Assembly: GCA_963753105.1 (NCBI GenBank)
Contig: CAVWBD010000006.1
Span: 1 to 64,000 of the forward strand
Reading direction: 5' to 3'
Length of the DNA stretch: 64,000 nt
From: SZUA-36 sp963753105
GTDB taxonomy: Bacteria > Pseudomonadota > Gammaproteobacteria > Xanthomonadales > SZUA-36
Numbering within the stretch: position 1 is the first letter of the stretch; the number at the start of each line of letters is the position of its first letter. Below, one piece after another: positions 44,209 to 52,774 of the stretch. Both the position numbers and the translations under genes were made by a program. The notes beneath the pieces were generated by a model, which had not been told where the DNA came from, did no database searches, and saw nothing but the letters and a program-made list of their open reading frames with translations.

Positions 44209-45734
44209 TGATGAATGGGACAATGAACGGATTTCTCCTGAGTATTTTGATCTGGCTGCCCATACTGGGCGCAGTGGGCGTAATGTTCGTGGGCGAACAG
44301 AGGCCTGCGTTGGCCAAGGGACTTGCCCTGCTGATTGCAGTGGTCACATTCGCGCTGGGTATGCCACTGTATTTCGCCTTCGATACTTCAACCCCAGCCA
44401 TGCAGTTCGTGGAAATGAGGCCCTGGATCGAGACCTTCGACATCCGCTATTACCTGGGTGTTGACGGCTTTTCCGCCCCGCTGATCCTGTTGACACTGCT
44501 TTTCAGTGTACTGGTGGTGATCGCCGGCTGGCGGTCCATCGAAAAGAGGGTTAACCAGTACATGGCGGCTTTCCTCGTGATGGAAGGCTTGATGGTCGGC
44601 GTATTCGCGGCGCTCGATGGCCTGTTGTTCTATATCTTCTTCGAAGCCATGCTGATCCCGATGTTCCTGATCATCGGTATCTGGGGCGGACCGAACCGGG
44701 TATACGCGACGATAAAGTTCTTCCTGTACACCTTCCTCGGCTCGGTGTTCATGCTGATCGGCCTGATCTACCTGTACCTCCAGTCCGGCACCTGGGACAT
44801 CCTGGCATGGCATGATCTACCACTGGGCCTGAGTGCGCAGAAGTGGATTTTCATGGGTTTCCTGGCGGCGTTTGCCGTCAAAGTCCCGATGTTCCCGGTA
44901 CATACATGGTTACCCGACGCGCACGTCGAGGCGCCGACCGGTGGTTCAGTGGTGCTGGCGGCCATCCTGTTGAAGATCGGTGGTTACGGTTTTATCCGTT
45001 TCAGCCTGCCGATTACCCCCGATGCGTCCGCAGCCCTTGACTGGCTGGTGATCGGCCTGTCGCTGATCGCCGTGGTTTATATCGGCCTGGTGGCCCTGGC
45101 GCAGCAGGACATGAAAAAGCTGATCGCGTACTCATCCATCTCGCACATGGGCTTTGTAACCCTCGGCCTGTTCATCGCCTTTGCCATCTACCGTAAAACC
45201 GGCGGTGTTTCTGGCGCTGCACTTGGTGTGGAAGGTGCGATGATGCAAATGATCTCGCACGGCTTTATCTCCGGCGCACTGTTCCTGACGGTTGGTGTCT
45301 TATACGACCGCATGCACAGCCGCATGATCAAGGACTACGGTGGTGTGGCAAACACCATGCCGTGGTTTGCCCTGTTTGCGGTGTTCTTCCTGATGGCCAA
45401 TTCGGGTCTGCCGGGGACCAGTGGATTCGTAGGTGAGTTCATGGTCATCCTGTCTTCCTTCCAGGCCAATTTCTGGTTTGCCTTCCTCGCTGCGATGATT
45501 TTGATCCTGGGCGCGGCCTACAACCTGTGGCTGGCCAAGCGTGTCATTTTCGGCGACGTTGCCAACCGCAAGGTCGAAAACCTGAAAGACATCAACGCCC
45601 GCGAGGCGCTGGTACTCGGAATACTGGCCGTGGCCGTGCTGTTCTTCGGTCTGTGGCCGCAACCCATCATTGACATGATGCAGGCATCTGTCGATCACCT
45701 GTTACAACACATCGTTCAATCAAAGGTCATATGA
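44208..45734 (+). CDS. nuoM: NADH-quinone oxidoreductase subunit M
   Basis: 508 residues from ATG 44208; ATG codons at 44211 and 44223 are also in frame. Antiporter-like, with FYIFFEAMLIPMFLIIGIWG (key glutamate) and FAVKVPMFPVHTWLPDAHVE (key lysine). One base separates it from nuoN. Confidence 0.97.
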   Translation: MMNGTMNGFLLSILIWLPILGAVGVMFVGEQRPALAKGLALLIAVVTFALGMPLYFAFDTSTPAMQFVEMRPWIETFDIRYYLGVDGFSAPLILLTLLFSVLVVIAGWRSIEKRVNQYMAAFLVMEGLMVGVFAALDGLLFYIFFEAMLIPMFLIIGIWGGPNRVYATIKFFLYTFLGSVFMLIGLIYLYLQSGTWDILAWHDLPLGLSAQKWIFMGFLAAFAVKVPMFPVHTWLPDAHVEAPTGGSVVLAAILLKIGGYGFIRFSLPITPDASAALDWLVIGLSLIAVVYIGLVALAQQDMKKLIAYSSISHMGFVTLGLFIAFAIYRKTGGVSGAALGVEGAMMQMISHGFISGALFLTVGVLYDRMHSRMIKDYGGVANTMPWFALFAVFFLMANSGLPGTSGFVGEFMVILSSFQANFWFAFLAAMILILGAAYNLWLAKRVIFGDVANRKVENLKDINAREALVLGILAVAVLFFGLWPQPIIDMMQASVDHLLQHIVQSKVI

Positions 45735-45735
45735 C

Positions 45736-47181
45736 ATGAACAGCACGCAATTATTACTCGCTGCTCCTGAACTCTGGGTCCTGATAATGGCCTGTGTCGT
45801 CATGATCGTTGACCTGTTTCTGCCGGAGGCGCGCCGCGGCATTATCCACATGCTGGCTATGCTGACGGTCATTTTCGCAGCCATCATTACCTTACGTGGC
45901 AATTACATGGCCGAGGGTATGATGTCGGTAACGGCATTCGAGGGCAGCTTTATCCGGGATCCGATGGGTGACGTGCTGAAGGTATTCAGCTTTGTGCTGA
46001 TGGGCCTGATATACATCTATTCGAAATTTTACCTGCGCAATTTCAAGATGTTCCGTGCAGACTTCTACACGCTGAGCCTGTTTGCACTGCTCGGTGTCAT
46101 GTTGCTGATCTCAGCCAACAGCATGCTGATGATCTACCTGGGCCTGGAACTGATATCCCTGTCGGTTTATGCGCTGGTTGCATTCAACCGCGATTCCGGC
46201 CGCGGCTCGGAATCAGCCATGAAGTACTTCGTGCTGGGCTCGATGGCATCCGGCATGTTGCTGTATGGCATGTCGATGATCTACGGCGCCACCGGCAGCC
46301 TGTTGCTGGCGGATATCGCCGAGGCGATCAGTGTGCAGGGTACCGATGACGTGCTGTTGACCTTCGGCCTGGTATTCGTGGTGGTGGGCATCGCATTCAA
46401 GTTTGGCGCCGTACCATTCCACATGTGGATTCCCGATGTTTATGAAGGTGCACCACCAGCGGTTACGCTATTTATCTCCTCGGTGCCGAAACTGGCGGCC
46501 TTTGCCATGGCTTACCGTTTCCTGAGCCACGCGCTCGGTGATATGCACATTCATTGGCAAAGCATGCTGGCGACACTGGCGGCCTTGTCGATCATCCTCG
46601 GTAACCTGGCGGCCATCATGCAGACGAACATTAAGCGCATGCTGGCGTATTCGACCATATCGCACATGGGTTTCGTATTGCTGGGCCTGTTGCCGGGCGC
46701 TGCGTATGGCTTCGGTGCCTCGATGTACTACGTCATCGTTTACGGCATCATGTCAGTGGCCGCTTTTGCCATGATCATCCTTTTGAGTACAAAGGGCGTT
46801 GAGGCAGAGAACCTGGAAGATTTCAAGGGTCTCAACCAGCGTCACCCGTACTACGCGGCAATCATGGCCCTGGTACTGTTTTCCATGGCCGGTGTACCGC
46901 CGATGGTGGGCTTCTTTGCCAAGCTGCTGGTGCTCAAGGCCGTTATCCAGGCCGGCATGATGTGGCTGGCGGTCGGCGCCGTGATCTTCGCGGTTATCGG
47001 TGCGTTCTACTACCTGCGCGTCGTCAAGTACATGTACTTTGACGAGCCGGAAAACGAGGACCTCATCATCGCGCCGGTAGACTTTGGTGCAGCACTGACC
47101 TTGAACGGCATCATGATATTGGGGCTGGGTATTTTCTCCGGTTCCTTGATATCAATCTGCATGACGAGTTTCGGTCTCTAA
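45736..47181 (+). CDS. nuoN: NADH-quinone oxidoreductase subunit N
   Basis: 481 residues, the third antiporter-like subunit. MLMIYLGLELISLSVYALVA and GIAFKFGAVPFHMWIPDVYE are the conserved charged-helix motifs. It ends the nuo operon, 28 bases before the promoter of the initiator tRNA. Confidence 0.97.
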   Translation: MNSTQLLLAAPELWVLIMACVVMIVDLFLPEARRGIIHMLAMLTVIFAAIITLRGNYMAEGMMSVTAFEGSFIRDPMGDVLKVFSFVLMGLIYIYSKFYLRNFKMFRADFYTLSLFALLGVMLLISANSMLMIYLGLELISLSVYALVAFNRDSGRGSESAMKYFVLGSMASGMLLYGMSMIYGATGSLLLADIAEAISVQGTDDVLLTFGLVFVVVGIAFKFGAVPFHMWIPDVYEGAPPAVTLFISSVPKLAAFAMAYRFLSHALGDMHIHWQSMLATLAALSIILGNLAAIMQTNIKRMLAYSTISHMGFVLLGLLPGAAYGFGASMYYVIVYGIMSVAAFAMIILLSTKGVEAENLEDFKGLNQRHPYYAAIMALVLFSMAGVPPMVGFFAKLLVLKAVIQAGMMWLAVGAVIFAVIGAFYYLRVVKYMYFDEPENEDLIIAPVDFGAALTLNGIMILGLGIFSGSLISICMTSFGL

Positions 47182-47209
47182 TATTTCGCCATTTTCGAGC
47201 CCTCAGGTC

Positions 47210-47238
47210 TTGATATTAGTGCACTGAATCTTTATCAT
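47210..47238 (+). promoter_or_regulatory. Sigma-70 promoter of the initiator tRNA
   Basis: TTGATA (47210-47215) and TATCAT (47233-47238) are exactly 17 bases apart. They are followed by a C-rich discriminator (GCCCTCC), the type seen at growth-rate and stringently controlled stable-RNA promoters. Start of transcription would be near 47245, 8 bases before the mature tRNA. Confidence 0.8.
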
Positions 47239-47252
47239 GCCCTCCTTGCTGA

Positions 47253-47329
47253 TGCGGGGTGGAGCAGTCTGGCAGCTCGTCGGGCTCATAACCCGAAGGT
47301 CGCAGGTTCGAATCCTGCCCCCGCTACCA
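47253..47329 (+). tRNA. metY: Initiator tRNA-fMet (anticodon CAT)
   Basis: 77 bases with encoded CCA. Three G-C pairs flank the anticodon loop (GGG-CTCATAA-CCC) and position 1 does not pair with 72, both initiator hallmarks. Its place just before rimP-nusA-infB matches the metY locus of E. coli. The 1-72 mismatch here reads T-T instead of the C-A of E. coli. Confidence 0.95.
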
Positions 47330-47340
47330 ATATTTATTAA

Positions 47341-47363
47341 AGGGTCCAGCGGGACCCTTTTTT
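47341..47363 (+). terminator. Intrinsic terminator after tRNA-fMet
   Basis: AGGGTCC (47341-47347) pairs with GGACCCT (47352-47358), extended by A-T pairs on each side, then six T. It lies 11 bases after the tRNA. Confidence 0.85.
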
Positions 47364-47485
47364 GTTTAGCCGGCGAAGGCCGGTGTCCCGTGCGACGATT
47401 GGATGGTGAAATGAAATAAGACTTTCGCATCCGCCCGGCTGGGCGCGAGTGGGTAGGTTCCGGTTGTTCCGGGGCTGATCGTCGG

Positions 47486-47506
47486 GGGCATGCATGCCCT
47501 TTTTTT
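47486..47506 (+). terminator. Second hairpin with T-tract upstream of rimP
   Basis: GGGCAT and ATGCCC form a short palindromic stem followed by seven T, 33 bases before the rimP start. With the terminator at 47341 it makes a leader where antitermination or readthrough would be needed for rimP-nusA-infB. I see no convincing separate rimP promoter between them. Confidence 0.65.
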
Positions 47507-47538
47507 GTGCCCGGAGATTTTGATTTGAGTGTGCTTTT

Positions 47539-48015
47539 ATGAGTGTGCAGAAACTGAATGAATTATTGCAGCCATTGGTCGAAGACCTCGGCTATGAATT
47601 TGTCGGGCTGGAGTACAACTCCAACCCGAAACACTCGATGCTGCGTGTCTATATTGATCGGGACGACGGTGTCGGTATCGAAGACTGCGAAACCGTGAGT
47701 CGGGAGATCGCTGCCTTGTTGGATGTCAAGGACCCGATCAGGAGTCAGTACAACCTGGAGATTTCATCACCCGGTCTGGACAGGCCCCTGTTTACACCTG
47801 CGCACTACGCCGAATTTGCAGGATTCGAAGCACAGGTCACCCTGTTTGCGCCCCAGGATGGACGGCGCAAGTTCAAGGGCAGGATTTTGAGCGCGGATGA
47901 GCACGGTGTTTGCATCGAGCAGGATGGCGCCGAGGTCACACTTAAATATGACAATATCGCCAAGGCGAAGCTGGTTCCGGATTACGAGAAGATTCTCGCC
48001 GGTCACAAAACGTAA
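47539..48015 (+). CDS. rimP: Ribosome maturation factor RimP
   Basis: 158 residues. LRVYIDRDDGVGIEDCETVS and NLEISSPGLDRPLF are the family motifs, followed by an SH3-like C-terminal domain (KFKGRILSADEHGV). It assists 30S assembly. First protein gene of the nusA-infB operon. Confidence 0.97.
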   Translation: MSVQKLNELLQPLVEDLGYEFVGLEYNSNPKHSMLRVYIDRDDGVGIEDCETVSREIAALLDVKDPIRSQYNLEISSPGLDRPLFTPAHYAEFAGFEAQVTLFAPQDGRRKFKGRILSADEHGVCIEQDGAEVTLKYDNIAKAKLVPDYEKILAGHKT

Positions 48016-48063
48016 CATTGATCATCAGGGGGAACAGAGGCCCCCAAACGGAGTTGTAAGCAG

Positions 48064-49563
48064 ATGAGTAAAGAAATCCTTCTGGTTGTAGATGCGGTGT
48101 CTAATGAAAAAGGTGTCAGCAAGGGCATTATTTTCGAAGCACTGGAGGCGGCGCTTGCATCGGCAACGGCCAAACGTCACAACGATGAAATTGTTGCGCG
48201 CGTGTCCATCAACCGGGAAACCGGCGAATACGAGACTTTCCGTTGCTGGGAGGTGCTCGAAGACGACGCCGAAATGGAATCTGAAGACCACCAGATACTG
48301 CTCAAGGATGCATTGAGCCACAACCCTGAAGTTGAAGTCGGTGGCGTTATCGAAGAGCCGATGGAGAACGTGGAGTTTGGCCGCATTGCCGCGCAGACCG
48401 CCAAGCAGGTGATCGTGCAGCGCGTGCGTGAAGCGGAAAGGGAGCAGGTGGTTGACGCCTACCGCGACCGTGAAGGTGAACTGATCAACGGTATCGTCAA
48501 GCGCATCGAACGTGGCAACGTCTATCTCGACCTGGGTGGCAACGCCGAGGCATTTATTGCCCAGCGCCACATGATAATGGGCGAAACAGTGCGCCCGGGT
48601 GACCGTCTACGTGCCTTCCTGTACGAGGTCAAGCCAGAAATTCGTGGCCCGCAATTATTTGCCAGTCGTACTATCAAGGAATTCCTGATCGCCCTGTTCG
48701 AGCTCGAAGTGCCGGAAATCGGCCAGGAGCTGATCACCATCATGGGCGGCGCCCGTGACCCGGGCCGCCGGGCCAAGATTGCAGTTAAATCCAATGATCC
48801 GCGCACGGACCCGATCGGCGCCTGCGTCGGTATGCGCGGCTCGCGGGTGCAGGCCGTTTCAAATGAACTGGCTGGTGAGCGTATCGACATCATTCTGTGG
48901 GATGACAATCCCGCCCAGTACGTCATCAACGCCATGGCACCGGCCGAAGTGGCCTCGATCGTCGTGGATGAAGAACGCCGGGCGATGGATATCGCAGTTG
49001 AAGAAGCCGCCCTGTCGCAGGCGATCGGCCGTGGCGGACAGAACGTGCGCCTGGCCAGCGATCTGAGCGGTTGGGATCTGAATGTGCTGACCGTGGAAGA
49101 CGCTGACAAGAAAGGCGAGGAAGAAGCCGGTAAGGTTCTGACGAAATTCATGGAGCGTCTGGACGTGGACGAAGGCGTAGCCAATATCCTGGTCCAGGAG
49201 GGATTCAGCAATATCGAGGAAGTGGCCTACGTGCCGGATTCCGAGTTGCTGGAAATCGAAGAATTTGATGAGGACATGGTGACCGAGTTGCGCCGCCGTG
49301 CCCGCGATGCGCTACTGACCCAGCTGATTGCCAAGGAGGAAGCGCTCGACAACAATAAACCGGAAGAAGACCTGCTGAGCCTGGAAGGCATGACCGAACG
49401 GTTGGCCTACCGCCTGGCGGAAAGGGGTACTCGTACCCAGGAAGACCTGGCTGAGCTTTCAGTTGATGAACTGCTGGAAGTGGATGACATGCCGGAAGAA
49501 GAAGCTGCCGCATTGATCATGGCAGCGCGTGCTCCCTGGTTTGAAGAAGACCAGGAAGACTGA
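48064..49563 (+). CDS. nusA: Transcription termination/antitermination factor NusA
   Basis: 499 residues: N-terminal RNA polymerase-binding domain (1-130), S1 domain (about 135-200), two KH domains (to about 345, with GACVGMRGSRVQAV and QAIGRGGQNVRLAS), and two C-terminal acidic repeats (LLSLEGMTERLAYRLAERG among them), as in gammaproteobacteria. It controls pausing, termination and antitermination. Confidence 0.98.
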   Translation: MSKEILLVVDAVSNEKGVSKGIIFEALEAALASATAKRHNDEIVARVSINRETGEYETFRCWEVLEDDAEMESEDHQILLKDALSHNPEVEVGGVIEEPMENVEFGRIAAQTAKQVIVQRVREAEREQVVDAYRDREGELINGIVKRIERGNVYLDLGGNAEAFIAQRHMIMGETVRPGDRLRAFLYEVKPEIRGPQLFASRTIKEFLIALFELEVPEIGQELITIMGGARDPGRRAKIAVKSNDPRTDPIGACVGMRGSRVQAVSNELAGERIDIILWDDNPAQYVINAMAPAEVASIVVDEERRAMDIAVEEAALSQAIGRGGQNVRLASDLSGWDLNVLTVEDADKKGEEEAGKVLTKFMERLDVDEGVANILVQEGFSNIEEVAYVPDSELLEIEEFDEDMVTELRRRARDALLTQLIAKEEALDNNKPEEDLLSLEGMTERLAYRLAERGTRTQEDLAELSVDELLEVDDMPEEEAAALIMAARAPWFEEDQED

Positions 49564-49589
49564 GCTAGGTTCTCCGAGGAGCAATATTT

Positions 49590-52145
49590 ATGTCACAAGT
49601 TACCGTTTCACAATTGGCAGAGGTCCTGGGAGTCAGTGTTGAAAAGCTGATTGACCAGATGGGCAAGGCGGATATCGATCTGACCTCTGCTGACGCCACG
49701 GTGTCCAATGATGACAAGAAAAGATTACTGGCCCACCTGCGTTCAGCGCACGGCAAGTCTGAAAGTGATGCCACCGCGCCGCGCAAGGTGACGCTCAAGC
49801 GCAAATCCTTAAGCGAATTGCGTATCCAGGGCAGTGGTCCGCGGGCTTCGACCAAGACCGTGAACGTGGAATTTCGTAAACGGCGTACTTATGTCAAGCG
49901 CGAAGCGCTGGTAGATGCCGAGAAGAATGATCCCGAACGCGAGAAGATCCAACAGGCTTTGAAAGAGGTCCAGGAACGCCGCGAGGCCGAAGAAAAGGCG
50001 CGTAACGAGGCCGAAGAGAAAGCCCGCTTTGAAGCCGAGGAGAAGAAGCGCCTGGAGGCTGAAGAAGCCGCCCGTAAGGTCGCCGAGGAAAAGGAGAAGC
50101 GGTCCAAGGAGGAGCAAGCTCAGCGCGAGGCGGAAGAAAAAGCCCAGGAAGAGGCAACCAAGCGCAAGGCCGAGGAAGAAGAGCGGAAACGGGAAGAAGA
50201 ACGGGCCCGGAAACTCGCCGAGGAACAGCACAAGCGCAAGAAAGAGCGTCCCAAACCCGCCACCCGCTATGGCAGGAAGGAACTGCATGTTGCAGGCGCC
50301 ACCTCAAGGCGACGCAAGCCGACTCGCCGTGTCACTTCTTCGTCAAGGCCGTCTGAGCACGGTTTCTCAAAACCGACAGCACCTGTCGTCCATGAAGTTG
50401 CCATACCCGAGACCATCATCGTTGCCGAACTGGCCAAGTTGCTGGCGATCAAGGCCGGTGAAGTCATCAAGGTTCTGATGAACATGGGCATGATGGTTAC
50501 CATCAACCAGCCACTGGATCAGGACACGGCGATCCTCGTGGTTGAGGAACTGGGCCACAAGGCGACAGTCGCACAAGACAAGGATATCGAGCAGGTATTG
50601 ATCGACGAAGATGTCAGCGAAGAAGGCGAAGGTATTACAAGACCGCCGGTGGTCACCGTCATGGGCCACGTGGATCATGGTAAGACCTCATTGCTCGACT
50701 ACATCAAGTCTACCAAGGTCGCCGATGGCGAGGCTGGTGGTATTACACAGCACATCGGTGCTTACCAGGTGGAGACGGAACGCGGCACGATCACGTTCCT
50801 GGATACCCCGGGCCATGCCGCATTTACCGCCATGCGTTCACGCGGCGCCAAGGCGACGGATATCGTGGTGCTGGTTGTCGCGGCCGATGACGGCGTCATG
50901 CCGCAGACCAGGGAAGCGATCCAGCATGCCAGGGCAGCCGGTGTACCGCTGATCGTGGCAATCAACAAGATTGATATCCCGGATTCCGATATAGAGCGGG
51001 TCAAGTCCGAACTGTCCAAGGAAGAAGTGATTTCCGAGGATTGGGGCGGTGAAGAAATGTTTGTCCACGTATCCGCCAAGACCGGTGAAGGTATCGAGGA
51101 CCTGCTCGAAGGCATTTCACTACAGGCCGAATTACTCGAACTCAAGGCGGATCCGGAACGGCGCGCGCTGGGCCTGGTGATCGAATCCAGCCTGGACAAG
51201 GGCCGTGGCCCGGTGGCCACCGTGCTGGTTCAGAACGGCACATTAAAACGTGGCGAAATGGTCCTGGCCGGCCAGGAATTCGGGCGTGTCAGGGCGATGT
51301 TCGATGAAGCCGGTGAGGCTATTGAAGAAGCCGGCCCATCTACGCCGGCGGTCATCCTCGGTTTATCCGGTGTGCCTGACGCAGGTGATGAAGTGCTGGT
51401 TGTGGCCAATGAAAGACGTGCCCGCGAAGCCGCTGGACAACGGCAGGACAAGCAGCGTGAGAGCCGCCTGGCACAGCAACAGGCTGCCAACTTGCAGAAC
51501 CTGTTCGATAACATGGGCAAGGGTGAGCAGGTGGCGGTTAACCTGTTGATCCGCGCGGATGTACAGGGCAGTGTCGAGGCACTCAAGGATTCGCTGGTCA
51601 AGCTCAGCAACGAAGACGTCAAGGTCAACGTGGTCGCGTCAGGTGTAGGTGCAATCACCGAATCCGATGCCTCCCTGGCCCACGCTTCCAGCGCCATTAT
51701 CATCGGTTTCAATGTGCGTGCCGATTCGAGCGCGCGCAAAGTGATCCAGGAACACGAGATTGATCTTCGCTACTACAGCATTATTTACGAAGCCATCGAT
51801 GAAGTTAAATCTGCCATACTGGGGCTCTTGGGTACCGAGACCAAGGAATCAATTGTCGGGCTGGCCGAGGTCAAGGACGTATTCCGGTCATCGAAACTCG
51901 GTGCCATCGCGGGTTGCCTGGTGGTCGAAGGCCACGTGAAACGCGCCAATCCTATCAGGGTGTTGCGTGACAACGTGGTGATATTCGAAGGCGAACTCGA
52001 GTCATTACGTCGCTTCAAGGACGACGTTTCAGAGGTCCAGTCCGGTACCGAATGCGGTATCGGCGTGAAGATGTACAACGATGTCAAACCGGGCGACCAT
52101 ATCGAGTGCTTCGAACGCACCGAGGTTGCCAGGACGCTGGATTAG
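49590..52145 (+). CDS. infB: Translation initiation factor IF-2
   Basis: 851 residues. The N-terminal IF2_N domain is followed by a long Glu/Lys/Ala/Arg-rich helix (about 110-215). The GTPase core has GHVDHGKTSLLD, DTPGHAAF and NKIDIPDSD, followed by the beta-barrel domains and the fMet-tRNA-binding C-terminal domain. It recruits initiator tRNA, encoded just upstream at 47253. Confidence 0.98.
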   Translation: MSQVTVSQLAEVLGVSVEKLIDQMGKADIDLTSADATVSNDDKKRLLAHLRSAHGKSESDATAPRKVTLKRKSLSELRIQGSGPRASTKTVNVEFRKRRTYVKREALVDAEKNDPEREKIQQALKEVQERREAEEKARNEAEEKARFEAEEKKRLEAEEAARKVAEEKEKRSKEEQAQREAEEKAQEEATKRKAEEEERKREEERARKLAEEQHKRKKERPKPATRYGRKELHVAGATSRRRKPTRRVTSSSRPSEHGFSKPTAPVVHEVAIPETIIVAELAKLLAIKAGEVIKVLMNMGMMVTINQPLDQDTAILVVEELGHKATVAQDKDIEQVLIDEDVSEEGEGITRPPVVTVMGHVDHGKTSLLDYIKSTKVADGEAGGITQHIGAYQVETERGTITFLDTPGHAAFTAMRSRGAKATDIVVLVVAADDGVMPQTREAIQHARAAGVPLIVAINKIDIPDSDIERVKSELSKEEVISEDWGGEEMFVHVSAKTGEGIEDLLEGISLQAELLELKADPERRALGLVIESSLDKGRGPVATVLVQNGTLKRGEMVLAGQEFGRVRAMFDEAGEAIEEAGPSTPAVILGLSGVPDAGDEVLVVANERRAREAAGQRQDKQRESRLAQQQAANLQNLFDNMGKGEQVAVNLLIRADVQGSVEALKDSLVKLSNEDVKVNVVASGVGAITESDASLAHASSAIIIGFNVRADSSARKVIQEHEIDLRYYSIIYEAIDEVKSAILGLLGTETKESIVGLAEVKDVFRSSKLGAIAGCLVVEGHVKRANPIRVLRDNVVIFEGELESLRRFKDDVSEVQSGTECGIGVKMYNDVKPGDHIECFERTEVARTLD

Positions 52146-52157
52146 GCACTGGTACTA

Positions 52158-52559
52158 ATGCCCAGGGACTTCAACAGATCAGAACGCGTCGCCGGCCAGT
52201 TGCGGCGCGATCTCGCCCGGTTGATCCAGCAGGAGGTCAAGGATCCGGAGGTTGGTTTTGTCAGCCTGTCCGACGTGGAAGTCACCCGTGACCTGGCGCA
52301 CGCCAAGGTCTTCATCACGGTGTTTGATCCGGAAAAAGCAGCGGACAGCATAAAAGCCCTGCGCAGGGCATCGGCTTTTCTTCGCCGCCGTCTCGGGCAG
52401 GAACTACGTTTACGGCACGTTCCCGAACTGCATTTCCTGCACGATGACTCGGTCGAGCAGGGCAGCCACATCGACCAGTTGATCGAGCGGGCCTTGGGTG
52501 CTGACAAGGGTGTTGGCGAGGCCACGCTGGCCGATAAAGAAGAATCTGACAAGGAATAA
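52158..52559 (+). CDS. rbfA: Ribosome-binding factor A
   Basis: 133 residues with a type II KH fold: RVAGQLRRDLARLIQQEVKD, VSLSDVEVTRDLAHAKVFI and RHVPELHFLHDDSVEQG. It assists 16S 5'-end maturation. It lies 12 bases after infB. An unusual 200-base element separates it from truB. Confidence 0.96.
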   Translation: MPRDFNRSERVAGQLRRDLARLIQQEVKDPEVGFVSLSDVEVTRDLAHAKVFITVFDPEKAADSIKALRRASAFLRRRLGQELRLRHVPELHFLHDDSVEQGSHIDQLIERALGADKGVGEATLADKEESDKE

Positions 52560-52560
52560 A

Positions 52561-52771
52561 AGCAGCCTGCCAGACCAAACATGATCTACTCGGCAATAGC
52601 TCCCGGCATGGCTCTACCTCCCACATCCCTGTGGTCGTACGGAAAAACTGATATTGGCCAGATTTGCCACTTTTCCTCGTTAAATAGCCATACTATTCGT
52701 CTCAAAAAACTGAAAAATCTGACTCAAGTCAGTTTTCCCTCGCTACGACCAGAATGGTCAGGCAGGCTGCT
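52561..52771. repeat. Structured intergenic element between rbfA and truB (divergent repeat copy E)
   Basis: Terminal 17-base arms at 52561-52577 and 52755-52771 pair at 16 of 17 positions (AGCAGCCTGCC and its complement are exact). Inside is the hairpin CCACA-TCCC-TGTGG at 52621-52634, which shares the TCCC loop with copies A-D, preceded by GGCTC. A second pair of arms follows: GGTCGTA / TACGACC, AAAACTGA / TCAGTTTT and CAGATTT / AAATCTG are nested in register between 52633 and 52750. The right end reaches the truB start and contains its Shine-Dalgarno. Membership in the family of copies A-D is inference from the loop. Confidence 0.7.
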
Positions 52772-52774
52772 CTA

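Noticed and set aside
47203..47430. Minus-strand frame over tRNA-fMet with GGRIRTCDLR-like sequence
   Set aside because: The same artefact; it is the complement of the initiator tRNA.
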